Shown here: positions 16,758-26,894 of the stretch, in pieces | Position numbering within the stretch: the first letter of the stretch is position 1 | Layout: each line of letters begins with the position of its first letter | Assembly (NCBI RefSeq): GCF_016865425.1 | Contig: NZ_AP023355.1 | Coordinates: 4,462,198-4,526,197, forward strand | Origin: Actinocatenispora thailandica | GTDB lineage: Bacteria; Actinomycetota; Actinomycetes; Mycobacteriales; Micromonosporaceae | Length of the DNA stretch: 64,000 nucleotides | Reading direction: 5' to 3' | The notes under the pieces: model-generated | Databases searched by the model: none | What the model was told of the DNA's origin: nothing | What the model saw: only the letters and a program-made list of their open reading frames with translations | Translations under genes and position numbers: made by a program

Positions 16758-18584
16758 TCAGGTGGTGCGGACCGCGTCGACGATCGCGTCGGCGTCGATT
16801 CCGGCCTCGTGCATCAGCTCCGCCGGCGTCCCGGACCCCGGCATCCCGCGTACCGCCAGCCGGCGCACCACCGGCCGGCGCTTCGCGTCGGCGAGCGTCG
16901 ACAGCACCGCCGCGCCGAGGCCGCCCTCCGGCCAGTGATCCTCGACGGTGACCAGCAGCCCGCACTCGTCGGCCGCGGCCACGACCGCGTCGGCGTCCAG
17001 CGGCTTGATCGAGTAGCAGTCGAGCACCCGGACCCGGATGCCGTCGGCGGCCAGCCGCTGGGCGGCGCCGATCGCCTCGGGCAGGGTGGCGCCGCAGGCC
17101 AGTACCGCGGCGTCCGTGGCGTCGGCGCCGAGCGCGACGCGGCTGCCGCCGATGTGCACCGGCTCGTCCGGCGGGGTGCGTACCTCGGTCGCGCCGCGCA
17201 GCGTGCGCAGGTAGCAGATGCCGCGCCGGTCGGCCATCTCCGCCACCAGCTGCACGGTCTGGTTGGCGTCGCTGGGATGCAGTACGCAGGAGCCGTGCAC
17301 CGCCCGGAGCGCGGCGAAGTCCTCCAGCGCCATCTGGGACGGGCCGTCCTGGCCGATGGACACCCCGGCGTGCGAGCCGACCAGCCGCAGGTTGGCCCGG
17401 GAGATCGCGGCCATCCGGATGAAGTCGTACGCGCGGGACAGGAACGCCGCGAACGTCGACGCGTACGGCACCCAGCCGCGCGCCTGGATGCCCACCGCGG
17501 CGGCGACCAGCTGCTGCTCGGCGATGAACATCTCGAAGTACCGGTCGGGGTGGGCGGCGTGGAAGTCCTCGGCATGGGTCGAGTTGGACACCTCACCGTC
17601 GAGCGCGACGATGTCGCCCCGGGCCGAGCCGAGCGCGGCGAGCGCCTTCCCGTACGCGGCGCGGGTGGCGACCTGCTCCCCCAGCTCGTAGCGGGGTGGG
17701 GTGGCGCCGGGCGCCGCGAAGCTGTGCGGTGTCGCGGGCGCCGGGTGCGGGACCGACACCCGCAGGTCGCGCTCGCCGCCGAGTTCGACGATCGCGGCGT
17801 CCGGATCGTCCAGCGGCTTGCCGTGCTTGCCGAGCTGGTCGGCGACCGCCGCGACACCCTTGCCCTTCACCGTACGGGCGAGGATCACGCTCGGCCGGTC
17901 GGTGGTGCTCACCGCCTCGGTGTACGCGCGGTCGATGGCGTCCAGGTCGTGCCCGTCCACTTCGATCGGGTGCCAGCCGAACGCGAGCGCCCGATCCCGG
18001 TAGACGTCCAGGTCCCAGCCGAACATCGTCTCGCGGGTCTGGCCGAGCCGGTTGACGTCGACGATCGCGGTCAGGTTCGCCAGCTTCGCCCACCCGGCGT
18101 AGTTGAACGCCTCCCAGATCGACCCCTCGGCGAGCTCGGAGTCACCGCACAGCACCCAGGTCCGGTACCCGGTGCGGTCCAGCCGGGCGCCGGCCAGCGC
18201 CAGGCCGACGCCGATCGGCAGCCCCTGGCCGAGCGACCCGGTCGCCACGTCGGTCGGCGGGATCCGCGGCGTCGGGTGACCCTCCAGCCGGGACCCGAAC
18301 TTGCGGAAGGTGAGCAGTTCGGCGTCGTCGATCGCGCCGACCGCCTTGAGCACCGCGTAGTAGAGCGGCGAGGCGTGGCCCTTGGAGAAGATCAGGTGGT
18401 CGTTGTCCGGGTTGGCCGGGTCGGAGTAGTCGAGCCGCAGGTGGCCGTCGACGAGCACGGCGAGCAGGTCCGCGGCCGACATCGACGAGGTCGGATGGCC
18501 GGAGCCGGCCGCCGCCGACGCCCGTACCGAATCGACCCGCAGCTGTTGACCGAGCTCGCCGCGAAACCGGCTGTCATGGGGCAT
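16758..18584 (-). CDS. Transketolase (short, ~608 residues)
   Basis: Transfers two-carbon ketol units between sugar phosphates in the pentose phosphate pathway, with thiamine diphosphate. The N-terminal TPP domain has 'SGHPTSSMSAADLL', 'KGHASPLYYA', 'GSLGQGLPIGVGLALA' and the TPP/metal motif 'GDSELAEGSIWEAFNYAGW..IVDVN'. The pyrimidine domain has 'EMFIAEQQLVAAAVGIQARGWVPYASTF', with the catalytic Glu in FIAEQ. A C-terminal transketolase domain follows. At 608 residues it belongs to the shorter vertebrate/archaeal-like type, so it may be a second transketolase next to a longer housekeeping one elsewhere. The start has GGAGG seven bases upstream. Confidence 0.92.
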   Translation of the reverse strand: MPHDSRFRGELGQQLRVDSVRASAAAGSGHPTSSMSAADLLAVLVDGHLRLDYSDPANPDNDHLIFSKGHASPLYYAVLKAVGAIDDAELLTFRKFGSRLEGHPTPRIPPTDVATGSLGQGLPIGVGLALAGARLDRTGYRTWVLCGDSELAEGSIWEAFNYAGWAKLANLTAIVDVNRLGQTRETMFGWDLDVYRDRALAFGWHPIEVDGHDLDAIDRAYTEAVSTTDRPSVILARTVKGKGVAAVADQLGKHGKPLDDPDAAIVELGGERDLRVSVPHPAPATPHSFAAPGATPPRYELGEQVATRAAYGKALAALGSARGDIVALDGEVSNSTHAEDFHAAHPDRYFEMFIAEQQLVAAAVGIQARGWVPYASTFAAFLSRAYDFIRMAAISRANLRLVGSHAGVSIGQDGPSQMALEDFAALRAVHGSCVLHPSDANQTVQLVAEMADRRGICYLRTLRGATEVRTPPDEPVHIGGSRVALGADATDAAVLACGATLPEAIGAAQRLAADGIRVRVLDCYSIKPLDADAVVAAADECGLLVTVEDHWPEGGLGAAVLSTLADAKRRPVVRRLAVRGMPGSGTPAELMHEAGIDADAIVDAVRTT

Positions 18585-18756
18585 GGTGGGGCCTCCGCAG
18601 GTGCTGGTGGGCTGTCGGCCTGCGGCTACCCGGTGGCGGCCGGACGAAACTGCCGGCGGAACGGACGGCGGCCGGTACCGGAACGGACGGCGGCGGGCGG
18701 CCGGCGAAATCCGGACGGCGTTGCCTGGACGGTGGGCAGGTGGTAGGACCCCTCCC

Positions 18757-20388
18757 ATGTCACCCTTCTTCCGTCGACGCCGACGCGTGCTGCTCGGCGC
18801 CGTCGCGCTCGCCGCGAGCCTGTCCTCCGTCGCCGCACCGGCCGCGGCGCATCCCGACGCCCACCGGCCCGGCCTGCCGCTCGGCGCCGCGGACCTGCCC
18901 GAGTCCCGGCAGTCCCAGCAGCTGCAGCCGGGCGTCACGCTGACCACCATCACCCGGGGCGTACCGGACACCACCGACTTCTGGACGATCGAGGTGTCCG
19001 CCCCGGCCGCCGGCAACCCGGATCCGGACGCCCCGAAGGTCGCCATCACCACCTCGCACGCCGATGCCCAGGCGACCTGGCAGCGGCTGCGCGACGCCGG
19101 CATCGACGCGCGGCTGGAGACGGTGCGCACCCCGCGCACCGCCGACACGGGCGGGCTGCTCGGCTACCGGGTGCGGGTCGGGTCGGCGCCCAGCTCCGCC
19201 GCGCTGGCCGCCCAGCTGCGGTCGGTGCGGGCGCTCGGGCTGGGCGGCAGCGCCGTCTACACCGGCTGGGACGCCGACGCCGGTGCGGCGCCGTCCCGCG
19301 GCACCTGGCACCTGCAGGTACTGACGATCGACCCGCGCCGGTTCCACGGCCGGCTGCTCGACTCGTACGGGCCGGATTTCGTCGGGCGCGAGACGACCAG
19401 CGCGCTGGCCGCCGCCAGCGGCGCGTTCGCCGGGGTCAACGCCGGCTTCTTCGTGCTGGACCCGAAGGCGGGTGCGCCGGGCGATCCGGCCGGCATCGGG
19501 GTCTACGACGGCAGGGTGGAGAGCGAGGCGACCAACGGTCGGCCCGCGCTGGTGGTGCACGACGATGCCGCTGGCACCGGGATCGAGCGGCTGTGGTGGC
19601 GCGGCAGCGTCCGGCACGGCGACGCCACCCTCACGATGGACGGGCTGAACCGGGTGCCCGGCCTGATCCGCAACTGCGGCGGGACGCCCGACGACGCCTA
19701 CACCGACGCACCGCAGCAGGATGTCACCTGCACCGATCCGGACGAGGTCGTCGCGTTCGACGCCGCGTACGGCCAGCAGCTGCCCACCGGCGCCGGCGCC
19801 CAGGTAGTGCTGGACGCGAGCGACCGGGTCGTGTCGGTGGCCGACACCCGCGGCGGCTCGGTACCGGCCGGCGGTCGGGTCCTGCAGGCGACCGGTACGG
19901 ACGCGGCCGCGCTGCGCGCGCTGGCACCGGTCGGCGCGCACCTGGCGATCGACTCGCGGCTGGTCGACGCGCACGGCCACCGGGTACGGCCGTCCCGGCA
20001 CACCTCGATCGTCAACGGCGGGCCGCTGCTGGTGCGCGACGGCCGGCTGCAGGTGACCGCCGCGCGGGACGGGATGGTGCACCCGGACGGGCCGAGCTTC
20101 TACTACGGCTGGGTGCACAAGCGCAATCCGCGCACCGTGGCCGGCGTCGACGCACGCGGGCGGCTGGTGCTGATCACCGCCGACGGCCGCAGCACCGACA
20201 GCCTCGGGCTGAGCATCCCGGAGGCGGCGGCGGTGGCGAAGTCGCTGGGGCTGCGGCAGGCGATGAACCTGGACGGCGGCGGTTCCACCACGATGGTGGT
20301 GAACGGCTCGGTGATCAACTCCCCGTCGGATCGCGCCGGCGAACGCCCGATCGGCGACGCGCTGCTGCTGCTCCCGGACCGGAGCTGA
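18757..20388 (+). CDS. Secreted SPOR-like + phosphodiester glycosidase (NAGPA) domain protein
   Basis: 543 residues. A signal peptide covers about 1-31 (RRRRRVLLGAVALAASLSSVAAPAAAH). A SPOR-like region at about 95-165 (KVAITTSHADAQATWQRLRDAG..., 'GYRVRVGSAPSSAALAAQLRSVR') would bind denuded peptidoglycan. The C-terminal phosphodiester glycosidase (DUF2233) domain has 'GVNAGFFVLD', 'SIVNGGPLLVRDG' and 'MNLDGGGSTTMVVNG', the family's conserved Asn/Asp-Gly core. The enzymes remove sugars from phosphodiester links. A wall-polymer substrate is inferred. It is divergent from transketolase, with a 172-bp gap. Confidence 0.85.
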   Translation: MSPFFRRRRRVLLGAVALAASLSSVAAPAAAHPDAHRPGLPLGAADLPESRQSQQLQPGVTLTTITRGVPDTTDFWTIEVSAPAAGNPDPDAPKVAITTSHADAQATWQRLRDAGIDARLETVRTPRTADTGGLLGYRVRVGSAPSSAALAAQLRSVRALGLGGSAVYTGWDADAGAAPSRGTWHLQVLTIDPRRFHGRLLDSYGPDFVGRETTSALAAASGAFAGVNAGFFVLDPKAGAPGDPAGIGVYDGRVESEATNGRPALVVHDDAAGTGIERLWWRGSVRHGDATLTMDGLNRVPGLIRNCGGTPDDAYTDAPQQDVTCTDPDEVVAFDAAYGQQLPTGAGAQVVLDASDRVVSVADTRGGSVPAGGRVLQATGTDAAALRALAPVGAHLAIDSRLVDAHGHRVRPSRHTSIVNGGPLLVRDGRLQVTAARDGMVHPDGPSFYYGWVHKRNPRTVAGVDARGRLVLITADGRSTDSLGLSIPEAAAVAKSLGLRQAMNLDGGGSTTMVVNGSVINSPSDRAGERPIGDALLLLPDRS

Positions 20389-20567
20389 CGCCGGTTGTCC
20401 CGGCCCGGCCCGGCCCGAGCCACGCCGGGACGGCCGCGGACCCGGCCGGGCTCGGGCCGGCCCCAGGAGCCGGTCGGACCGGTGTGACCGGGAGCGGCCC
20501 GTACGGCAGGGCGCGGCCGGGTCGCGCGGTGCCGGGCGGCAGGACGAAGCGGGGCGATACTGGATTC

Positions 20568-20978
20568 ATGACAGATTGGAACCAACAGATCATCGAGGAG
20601 TTTCGCCGCAACGACGGCACCGTCGAGACCATGGGGTTCGGCCGTGGCCTCGTGCTCGTTCATCATCGGGGCGCCAAGACCGGAACCGAGCGGATCAACC
20701 CGGTCGCGGCGATCCGCGAGTCGCCGGACACGTGGCTGATCGCCGCGTCGGCGGCGGGCGCCGACCGCAACCCGGACTGGTACCACAACCTGCTGGCCCA
20801 TCCCGAGGTGTCGATCGAGACGCCGGACGACGGTGTCGTGCAGGTCGAGGCGGCGGACCTGGCGCGGCCGGAGCGGGACGCCGCGTGGGCGCGGTTCAAG
20901 CAGATGTCGGACGGGTTCGCGGGCTACGAGAAGAAGACCGCGCGAGTCATCCCGGTGCTGCGGCTGACCAGGCGCTGA
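20568..20978 (+). CDS. Nitroreductase family deazaflavin-dependent oxidoreductase (Ddn-like)
   Basis: 136 residues with the split-barrel F420-binding pattern of the Ddn family: 'HHRGAKTGTERINPVAAIR', 'TWLIAASAAGADRNPDWYHNLLAHPEVSIE', then 'WARFKQMSDGFAGYEKKTARVIPVLRLTRR'. The G-A-K-T-G and N-P-D-W-Y-H-N-L signatures are strong. Members reduce quinones or nitro compounds with reduced F420. The physiological substrate here is unknown. The presence of this family implies an F420-making actinobacterium. Single gene. Confidence 0.9.
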   Translation: MTDWNQQIIEEFRRNDGTVETMGFGRGLVLVHHRGAKTGTERINPVAAIRESPDTWLIAASAAGADRNPDWYHNLLAHPEVSIETPDDGVVQVEAADLARPERDAAWARFKQMSDGFAGYEKKTARVIPVLRLTRR

Positions 20979-22583
<1,605 letters not shown>

Positions 22584-22591
22584 CCGGCCGA

Positions 22592-22620
22592 CCGAGCCGG
22601 GGCACATCGCCCCGGCTCGG
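22592..22620. terminator. argG terminator hairpin
   Basis: A perfect 12-bp stem CCGAGCCGGGGC / GCCCCGGCTCGG encloses the 5-base loop ACATC, 9 bp after the argG stop. It can also serve the convergent gene ending at 22732. Confidence 0.8.
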
Positions 22621-22731
22621 GCCCCGGCCCGACCCAACCAGCCCGGCGCGGGGTGCGGCCAGGCCGGCGCGGGCGCCGCGGCGCGACCAGCCCGGCCGCC
22701 CGTCACGGCGAGCCGGCCGGGGCCGTACCGG

Positions 22732-23135
22732 TCAGTGCAGCGGGCTGTTGTGGTAAGCGGAGACCAGGAAGCGGTCGCCGCGGCGGACCAGCACCCAGGT
22801 GGCGCGGCGTTCCCGCTCGGCCGGCACCGACGTCTCGCCGGCCAGCAGGATCCCGCCCGGCTGACCACCACGGCGGTGTCGCCGTCGATGCGGACGCTGT
22901 CCGGCTCGTCCACCCCGCGCGAGTCGCGCAGCGGCCCGGCGAAGCCGGCGGCCATGTAGTCCCGGATCGCCGTCCTGCCCTGGTGGTACGTGCCGGGCAG
23001 CACCACCGTCGCGTCCTCGGTGTACCGCGCGGCGAACGCGTCGGCGTCGTTGTCGGCCCAGGCCGCGTAGAGGCCGGCCAGCACCTCCCGTACCGCCGAC
23101 TCGTCCCGGCCGGACTGCGCTGTGGTCGTGGTCAT
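22732..23135 (-). pseudogene. SgcJ/EcaC-like NTF2-fold protein, frameshifted
   Basis: The first ~92 residues (ESAVREVLAGLYAAWADND..., 'YTEDATVVLPGTYHQGR', 'DTAVVVSRAG') match small SgcJ/EcaC/SnoaL-type proteins. The frame then breaks at a CCC run (22852-22854 on the plus strand). Adding one base there restores 'GILLAGETSVPAERERRATWVLVRRG' and the terminal 'FLVSAYHNSPLH', the usual end of the family, giving about 134 residues. The intact protein would be a small NTF2-fold dimer of unclear substrate. As with two other genes in this window, a missing G/C in a short run explains the break. Confidence 0.8.
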
Positions 23136-23264
23136 CTCGGTTCCCCCTCGTCGGGTTCGACTGCGGTCACCGGTACATACCTGCGACGGGTCGCCGACTC
23201 ATCGGTCACCGGCGAGAAAGTTCCGGACCACGGCCAGCACCACCCCGGATGCCGACAGCCGGCG

Positions 23265-23366
23265 AGCGCCGGGTCCCAGCCGGCCGCGAGGTACACGCCG
23301 GATGTCGGACAGCCGGCGAGCGCCACGCCAGGCACCGGACAGCCGGCGAGCGCCACGCCAGGTGCC
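23265..23366. repeat. Direct repeats downstream of the peroxiredoxin gene
   Basis: Two adjacent 30-bp units (23307-23336, 23337-23366) differ at only two positions, and a partial copy, ACAGCCGGCGAGCGCC, lies at 23265-23280. The array ends 5 bp before the peroxiredoxin stop codon position (23372) and fills most of a 236-bp non-coding gap. Likely a slippage-generated minisatellite. Confidence 0.75.
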
Positions 23367-23371
23367 GGAGG

Positions 23372-23866
23372 TCAGCGGGCGAGCGCGGCGACGGCCGCGA
23401 GCAGCTCGTCCCGGGACGGGAAGCTCAACCCGACCAGTGCGACGTGCCGCCACCGGACGATGTTCTCCCCGTCCACCAGGAACACCGACCGGCGCAATCC
23501 CAGACCGGGCACGGAGATCCCGTACGCGGCGGCGACGGCACCGTCGGTGTCGGACAGCAGCGGTAGCCCGATCCCCCGCTTCCGCGCGAAACTCTCGTGG
23601 CTGTCCAGGCCCTGCCGGCTGATCGCCCACACGTCGGCACCGACGGAGGCGAAGCCGTCCAGCCCGTCGGAGTACGAGCACAGTTGCCGGGTGCACACCG
23701 GCGTGTCGTCACCCGGGTAGAAGGCCAGCAGCAGCGGCCGGGCCGCGCGCTGCGACAGCCGGTAACCGTCCCGGCGGATCGCCGGCTCCGCTCCCGGGGC
23801 GGACAGCGTGATGCCGTCGAGTTCGAAGTCGGGGGCGGCGGTACCGACGGCAGGTGGTTTGGGCAT
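23372..23866 (-). CDS. Peroxiredoxin, PrxQ/BCP-like (AhpC/TSA family)
   Basis: 164 residues with a thioredoxin fold. The peroxidatic Cys lies in 'DDTPVCTRQLC' and the second Cys follows five residues later, the spacing of PrxQ/BCP two-cysteine enzymes. It reduces hydroperoxides using thioredoxin. The normally conserved F-x-x-x-F-P-x-D-x-T-P-V-C context is retained ('LLLAFYPGDDTPVC'). GGAAGGAA lies upstream of the ATG. It follows the ECF sigma gene by 32 bp on the same strand, so the two are probably cotranscribed and linked to a stress response. Confidence 0.88.
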   Translation of the reverse strand: MPKPPAVGTAAPDFELDGITLSAPGAEPAIRRDGYRLSQRAARPLLLAFYPGDDTPVCTRQLCSYSDGLDGFASVGADVWAISRQGLDSHESFARKRGIGLPLLSDTDGAVAAAYGISVPGLGLRRSVFLVDGENIVRWRHVALVGLSFPSRDELLAAVAALAR

Positions 23867-23898
23867 CGGGCGTTCCTTCCGGGCAGGTGGGGTGGCGG

Positions 23899-24876
23899 TC
23901 AGCGGGGGTCGAGCCGGTCGGGCAGCCCGAACGGGCCGAACAGGTCGGTGTCGGCGAACACCACGTTGTGCCGCACCCGGCCGCCGGCCACGGTCAGGAC
24001 CTGGAGGCTGTGTGGCCGGTACCCGGCGCCGTCGCGCAGGTAGGCGGCGAACGCCGGCTGTCCGTTCGCCGCCGTCGGCAGCACCTGCCAGTCGGTGCCG
24101 CGCAACCGGAACACCCGCGCCAGGAAGTCCCGGTAGTGCGCGGCGCCCAGGTACCAGTTGAGCATCGGCGGCATCTCCATCACGACGTCGTCGGCGAGCA
24201 GCGCGGCCAGCGTGTCGAGGTCGGCGCGCTCGAACGCGGCCACGTACCGGTCCAGCACCGCGCGGCGGGACGGGTCCGCCGGCTCGGACAGTTCGTCCTC
24301 CACCACCCCCGCGGTACCCAACCGCGCCCGGGCCCGCTGCAGGCCGCTGTTGACCGCCGCGACCGAGGTACCGAGCGCGTCCGCCACCTGGGCGGCCGGC
24401 CAGTCCAGCGTGTCGCGCAGGATCAGGATCGCTCGCTGTCGGGCCGGGAGCAGTTGCATGGCCGCGATCAGGGCGAGCCGCAGCCGGCCGCGGGCCACCA
24501 GCCGGGCGACCGGGTCGTCCGGGCCGCCGGCCGCCGCTCCGGTGGGAAACGGTTGCAGCCAGGGCACCTCGTGGCCGGGCGAGAGCGGTGCGGCCGGATC
24601 GTCGCTCGGCCCGACGAGCCCGGTCGGCAGCGGACGCCGGGACCGGCTCGACAGCGCGGACAGGCAGGCGTTCGTGGCGATCCGGTACAGCCAGGTGCGC
24701 AACGACGCGCGAGCCTCGTCGTAGCTGGCGCGGGCCCGCCACGCCCGCAGCATCGTCTCCTGGACCAGATCCTCGGCGTCGTGCATCGAACCGAGCAGCT
24801 GGTAACAGTGCGCGAGCAGCTCCCGCCGGTACGTCTCGGTCCGGTGCTCGAAGTCGTACCCGGTGTCGCCCACCAT
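23899..24876 (-). CDS. ECF sigma factor with SnoaL-like C-terminal domain (ECF56 / SigG-like)
   Basis: 325 residues. Region 2 ('YRRELLAHCYQLLGSMHDAEDLVQETMLRAWR') lies at about 17-85 and region 4 ('LPARQRAILILRDTLDWPAAQVADALGTSVAAVNSGLQRARARL') at about 145-195. A C-terminal NTF2/SnoaL-like domain follows at about 215-325 ('RYVAAFERADLDTLAALLADDVVMEMPP'). In this class the extra domain replaces a separate anti-sigma factor. Mycobacterium tuberculosis SigG is built the same way. ATG 24876 begins the conserved region. A -10-like CATACT lies six bases upstream. It precedes the peroxiredoxin gene. Confidence 0.88.
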   Translation of the reverse strand: MVGDTGYDFEHRTETYRRELLAHCYQLLGSMHDAEDLVQETMLRAWRARASYDEARASLRTWLYRIATNACLSALSSRSRRPLPTGLVGPSDDPAAPLSPGHEVPWLQPFPTGAAAGGPDDPVARLVARGRLRLALIAAMQLLPARQRAILILRDTLDWPAAQVADALGTSVAAVNSGLQRARARLGTAGVVEDELSEPADPSRRAVLDRYVAAFERADLDTLAALLADDVVMEMPPMLNWYLGAAHYRDFLARVFRLRGTDWQVLPTAANGQPAFAAYLRDGAGYRPHSLQVLTVAGGRVRHNVVFADTDLFGPFGLPDRLDPR

Positions 24877-25100
24877 CGCGCCAGTATGGCAACGCCCGGC
24901 ACCGCCTGGCGTCCCGCCGGGGTGGTGGGTCGAGCCGCACCCGGTACGCCGGGCGGCGGGCCCGCCCGGGCGGCAGGTCCACTGAACGGCCGATTTCGCC
25001 GGTCGAGGCGGCCCGGCACGCCACCGACGATCGACGTCGTGCGTGTCACGGATGCGTCGGTCGACGACGCGATCCCCTCGACCACCTCGAAAGGGACTCG

Positions 25101-25877
25101 ATGAAGCTTCGTACTCTCGCCATGACCGCGCTGGCCGGCGGCGCGCTGGCACTGACCGCGGCGGCGCCCGCACTGGCCGATGCCACCGGCGGCGACCCCA
25201 GCGCCAGCCCCAGCGCGAGCCCCGCACCGAACGGCACGATCGCGGTGTCCGCGACGTTCGACACGAAGGTCGCCTACGCGGGCGACACAGTGACCCTGAC
25301 CGTCACCTCCCGCCAGTCCAGCACCGCGAACGCGGCCGGGAGTTTCGCGCTGTACTGGACCGGCCCGATCAGCTACCTCGGACACGGCAACGCCGGCACC
25401 TGCAAGGCCAGCGAGTCGGCCCACGGCTCGTACGTGTACTGCCCGGAGACCACCGACCAGCGGCTCGTCACCGACACCTTCCGGTTCACCGTGGACGGCC
25501 CGCTGGCCCACAACGTGGTGACGAAGATGCAGGTGAAGGCGAGTTCCGGCGAGCACTCGGCGCGCACCACCGCGGCGCTGAACACCTGCGTCGACGTGTC
25601 CCCGTCGCCGTCGGCGTCGCAGTCCGCCTCCGAGTCGCCGTCGGCCTCGCCGAGCGACGAGCCGACGTCCGCGTCGCCGTCGGCGTCGCCGTCGCCGTCC
25701 GGGTCGGCGTCCGAGTCCCCGTCCACCCAACCCAGCGTCACGCTGGCCGCCGGCGGCAGCGGCGGGCTGCCGGTGACCGGCGCCTCGCTCGGCCTGATCG
25801 GCGGCGCCGCGGCGGTACTGCTCGCCGCGGGTGCGGTGCTGACCCTGTCCGCGCGGCGCCGCCGCAACCACTCCTGA
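25101..25877 (+). CDS. Secreted LPxTG surface protein, Ser-Pro stalk
   Basis: 258 residues. A signal peptide (about 1-26, MKLRTLAMTALAGGALALTA...ALAD) is followed by a ~120-residue beta-rich domain (FDTKVAYAGDTVTLTVTSRQ..., two Cys near 100 and 114). A low-complexity SPSAS stalk covers about 170-215. The sorting signal is LPVTG at about 223, then a hydrophobic helix and RRRR. It should be anchored to peptidoglycan by a sortase, which is not in this window. Its signal peptide and tail closely match the protein at 50.5 kb, so the two look like paralogues. GAAAGGGA precedes the ATG. Confidence 0.88.
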   Translation: MKLRTLAMTALAGGALALTAAAPALADATGGDPSASPSASPAPNGTIAVSATFDTKVAYAGDTVTLTVTSRQSSTANAAGSFALYWTGPISYLGHGNAGTCKASESAHGSYVYCPETTDQRLVTDTFRFTVDGPLAHNVVTKMQVKASSGEHSARTTAALNTCVDVSPSPSASQSASESPSASPSDEPTSASPSASPSPSGSASESPSTQPSVTLAAGGSGGLPVTGASLGLIGGAAAVLLAAGAVLTLSARRRRNHS

Positions 25878-25891
25878 TCCCCGCGTTAGGC

Positions 25892-25927
25892 GTGGTGCCG
25901 GCACCCGGACCCCGGTGCCGGCACCAC
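25892..25927. terminator. Terminator between convergent genes
   Basis: A perfect 14-bp stem GTGGTGCCGGCACC / GGTGCCGGCACCAC surrounds an 8-base loop. It lies 15 bp after the LPxTG gene and 54 bp past the end of the opposing LysR gene. Confidence 0.8.
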
Positions 25928-25980
25928 CGGGCCCGGGCCTCGGGGTGCCGTCGGTGGTGCTGCCGTTCGCCGCGGACCAG

Positions 25981-26823
25981 TTAGACCATCCGGCGCAGCG
26001 CGGTCGCCACGGCGTCGACCAACGGATCGCCGTCGGTGCGGGGATGCCGGGCCAGACCGAGTTCCACGTCGGGCAGGGCCGGCAGCGCGGTGGGGTCGTG
26101 GCAGACCATGGGCGGTTCCAGGTTGGCCGGCATCAGCGCCGACACGCCGAGCCCGGCCCGCAGCGCGGCGAGCAGGCCGGCCAGGCTGTCGCTCTCGAAC
26201 GCGACCCGCCAGCGCCGGTCGGCCCGGGACAGCGCATCCAACACCGACGTGCGCCAGGTGCAGGTGCCGGAGAACAGCACCACCGGCAGCGGATCGGCGG
26301 TCAGGTCGACGCCGTGCCCGACCGCCCAGGCGAGCGGTCGGCGCACCGTCCAGCGTGCTGGGCCGGGCAGGTAGGGCAGCTCGTCGAGCACCAGCTGGAC
26401 CCGGCCCGCGTCGTACGCCTCGCGCATCGTCGCGCTGGACAGGCTGAGCACCTCCAGCGTCGCGTCCGGGTGCAGCCGGGCGAGGTCGGCGAGCGCCTGC
26501 GGCAGGTGCGACGCGGCCAGGTCCTCCAGCAGGCCGACGCCGCAGTGGCCGGACAGCGCGTGCCCGGTTTCGGCCAGCGCCTGCGCGGCGAGCGCGAGGA
26601 TGCGCTCCGCGTACGGCAGGAGTTCCTCGCCGGCCCGGGTCGGCGCCACGCCGGCCGGCGAGCGGTGCAGCAGCGGGTGGCCGACGGCGCGTTCGAGCTT
26701 GCGCAGCTGCTGGCTCAGCGCGGGCTGGGTCTGCCCGAGCAGGGTCGCGGCGCGGCTGATGCTGCCGGCCCGCACCGAGGTGACGAACGAGCGCAACAGT
26801 GCCGTCTCCAGATCCCGAGCCAT
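25981..26823 (-). CDS. LysR-family transcriptional regulator
   Basis: 280 residues. The N-terminal winged helix (about 6-65, 'LLRSFVTSVRAGSISRAATLLGQTQPALSQQLRKLERAVGHPLLHRS') is classic LysR. A periplasmic-binding-like effector domain follows (about 90-280). It is divergently transcribed from the MFS transporter gene across a 71-bp gap, the usual arrangement for a regulator of its neighbour. The ATG overlaps an ATAA-n7-TTAT element, a likely operator. Effector unknown. Confidence 0.92.
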   Translation of the reverse strand: MARDLETALLRSFVTSVRAGSISRAATLLGQTQPALSQQLRKLERAVGHPLLHRSPAGVAPTRAGEELLPYAERILALAAQALAETGHALSGHCGVGLLEDLAASHLPQALADLARLHPDATLEVLSLSSATMREAYDAGRVQLVLDELPYLPGPARWTVRRPLAWAVGHGVDLTADPLPVVLFSGTCTWRTSVLDALSRADRRWRVAFESDSLAGLLAALRAGLGVSALMPANLEPPMVCHDPTALPALPDVELGLARHPRTDGDPLVDAVATALRRMV

Positions 26824-26888
26824 AAGAACTAGTTATACCATGCCCAACGAATTCAGGACTTCCTATGGCCGCCGGTCCGGCCTAACTT
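26822..26888. promoter_or_regulatory. Divergent LysR/MFS promoter region
   Basis: ATAAGAACTAGTTAT (26822-26836) is a short dyad of the T-N11-A kind bound by LysR proteins, placed over the lysR start. TAACTT (26883-26888) fits a -10 element six bases before the GTG of the MFS gene, which has no Shine-Dalgarno, so that transcript may be leaderless. Start of lysR transcription may use TATAAC (26832-26837, minus strand). Confidence 0.5.
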
Positions 26889-26894
26889 TTCGTC

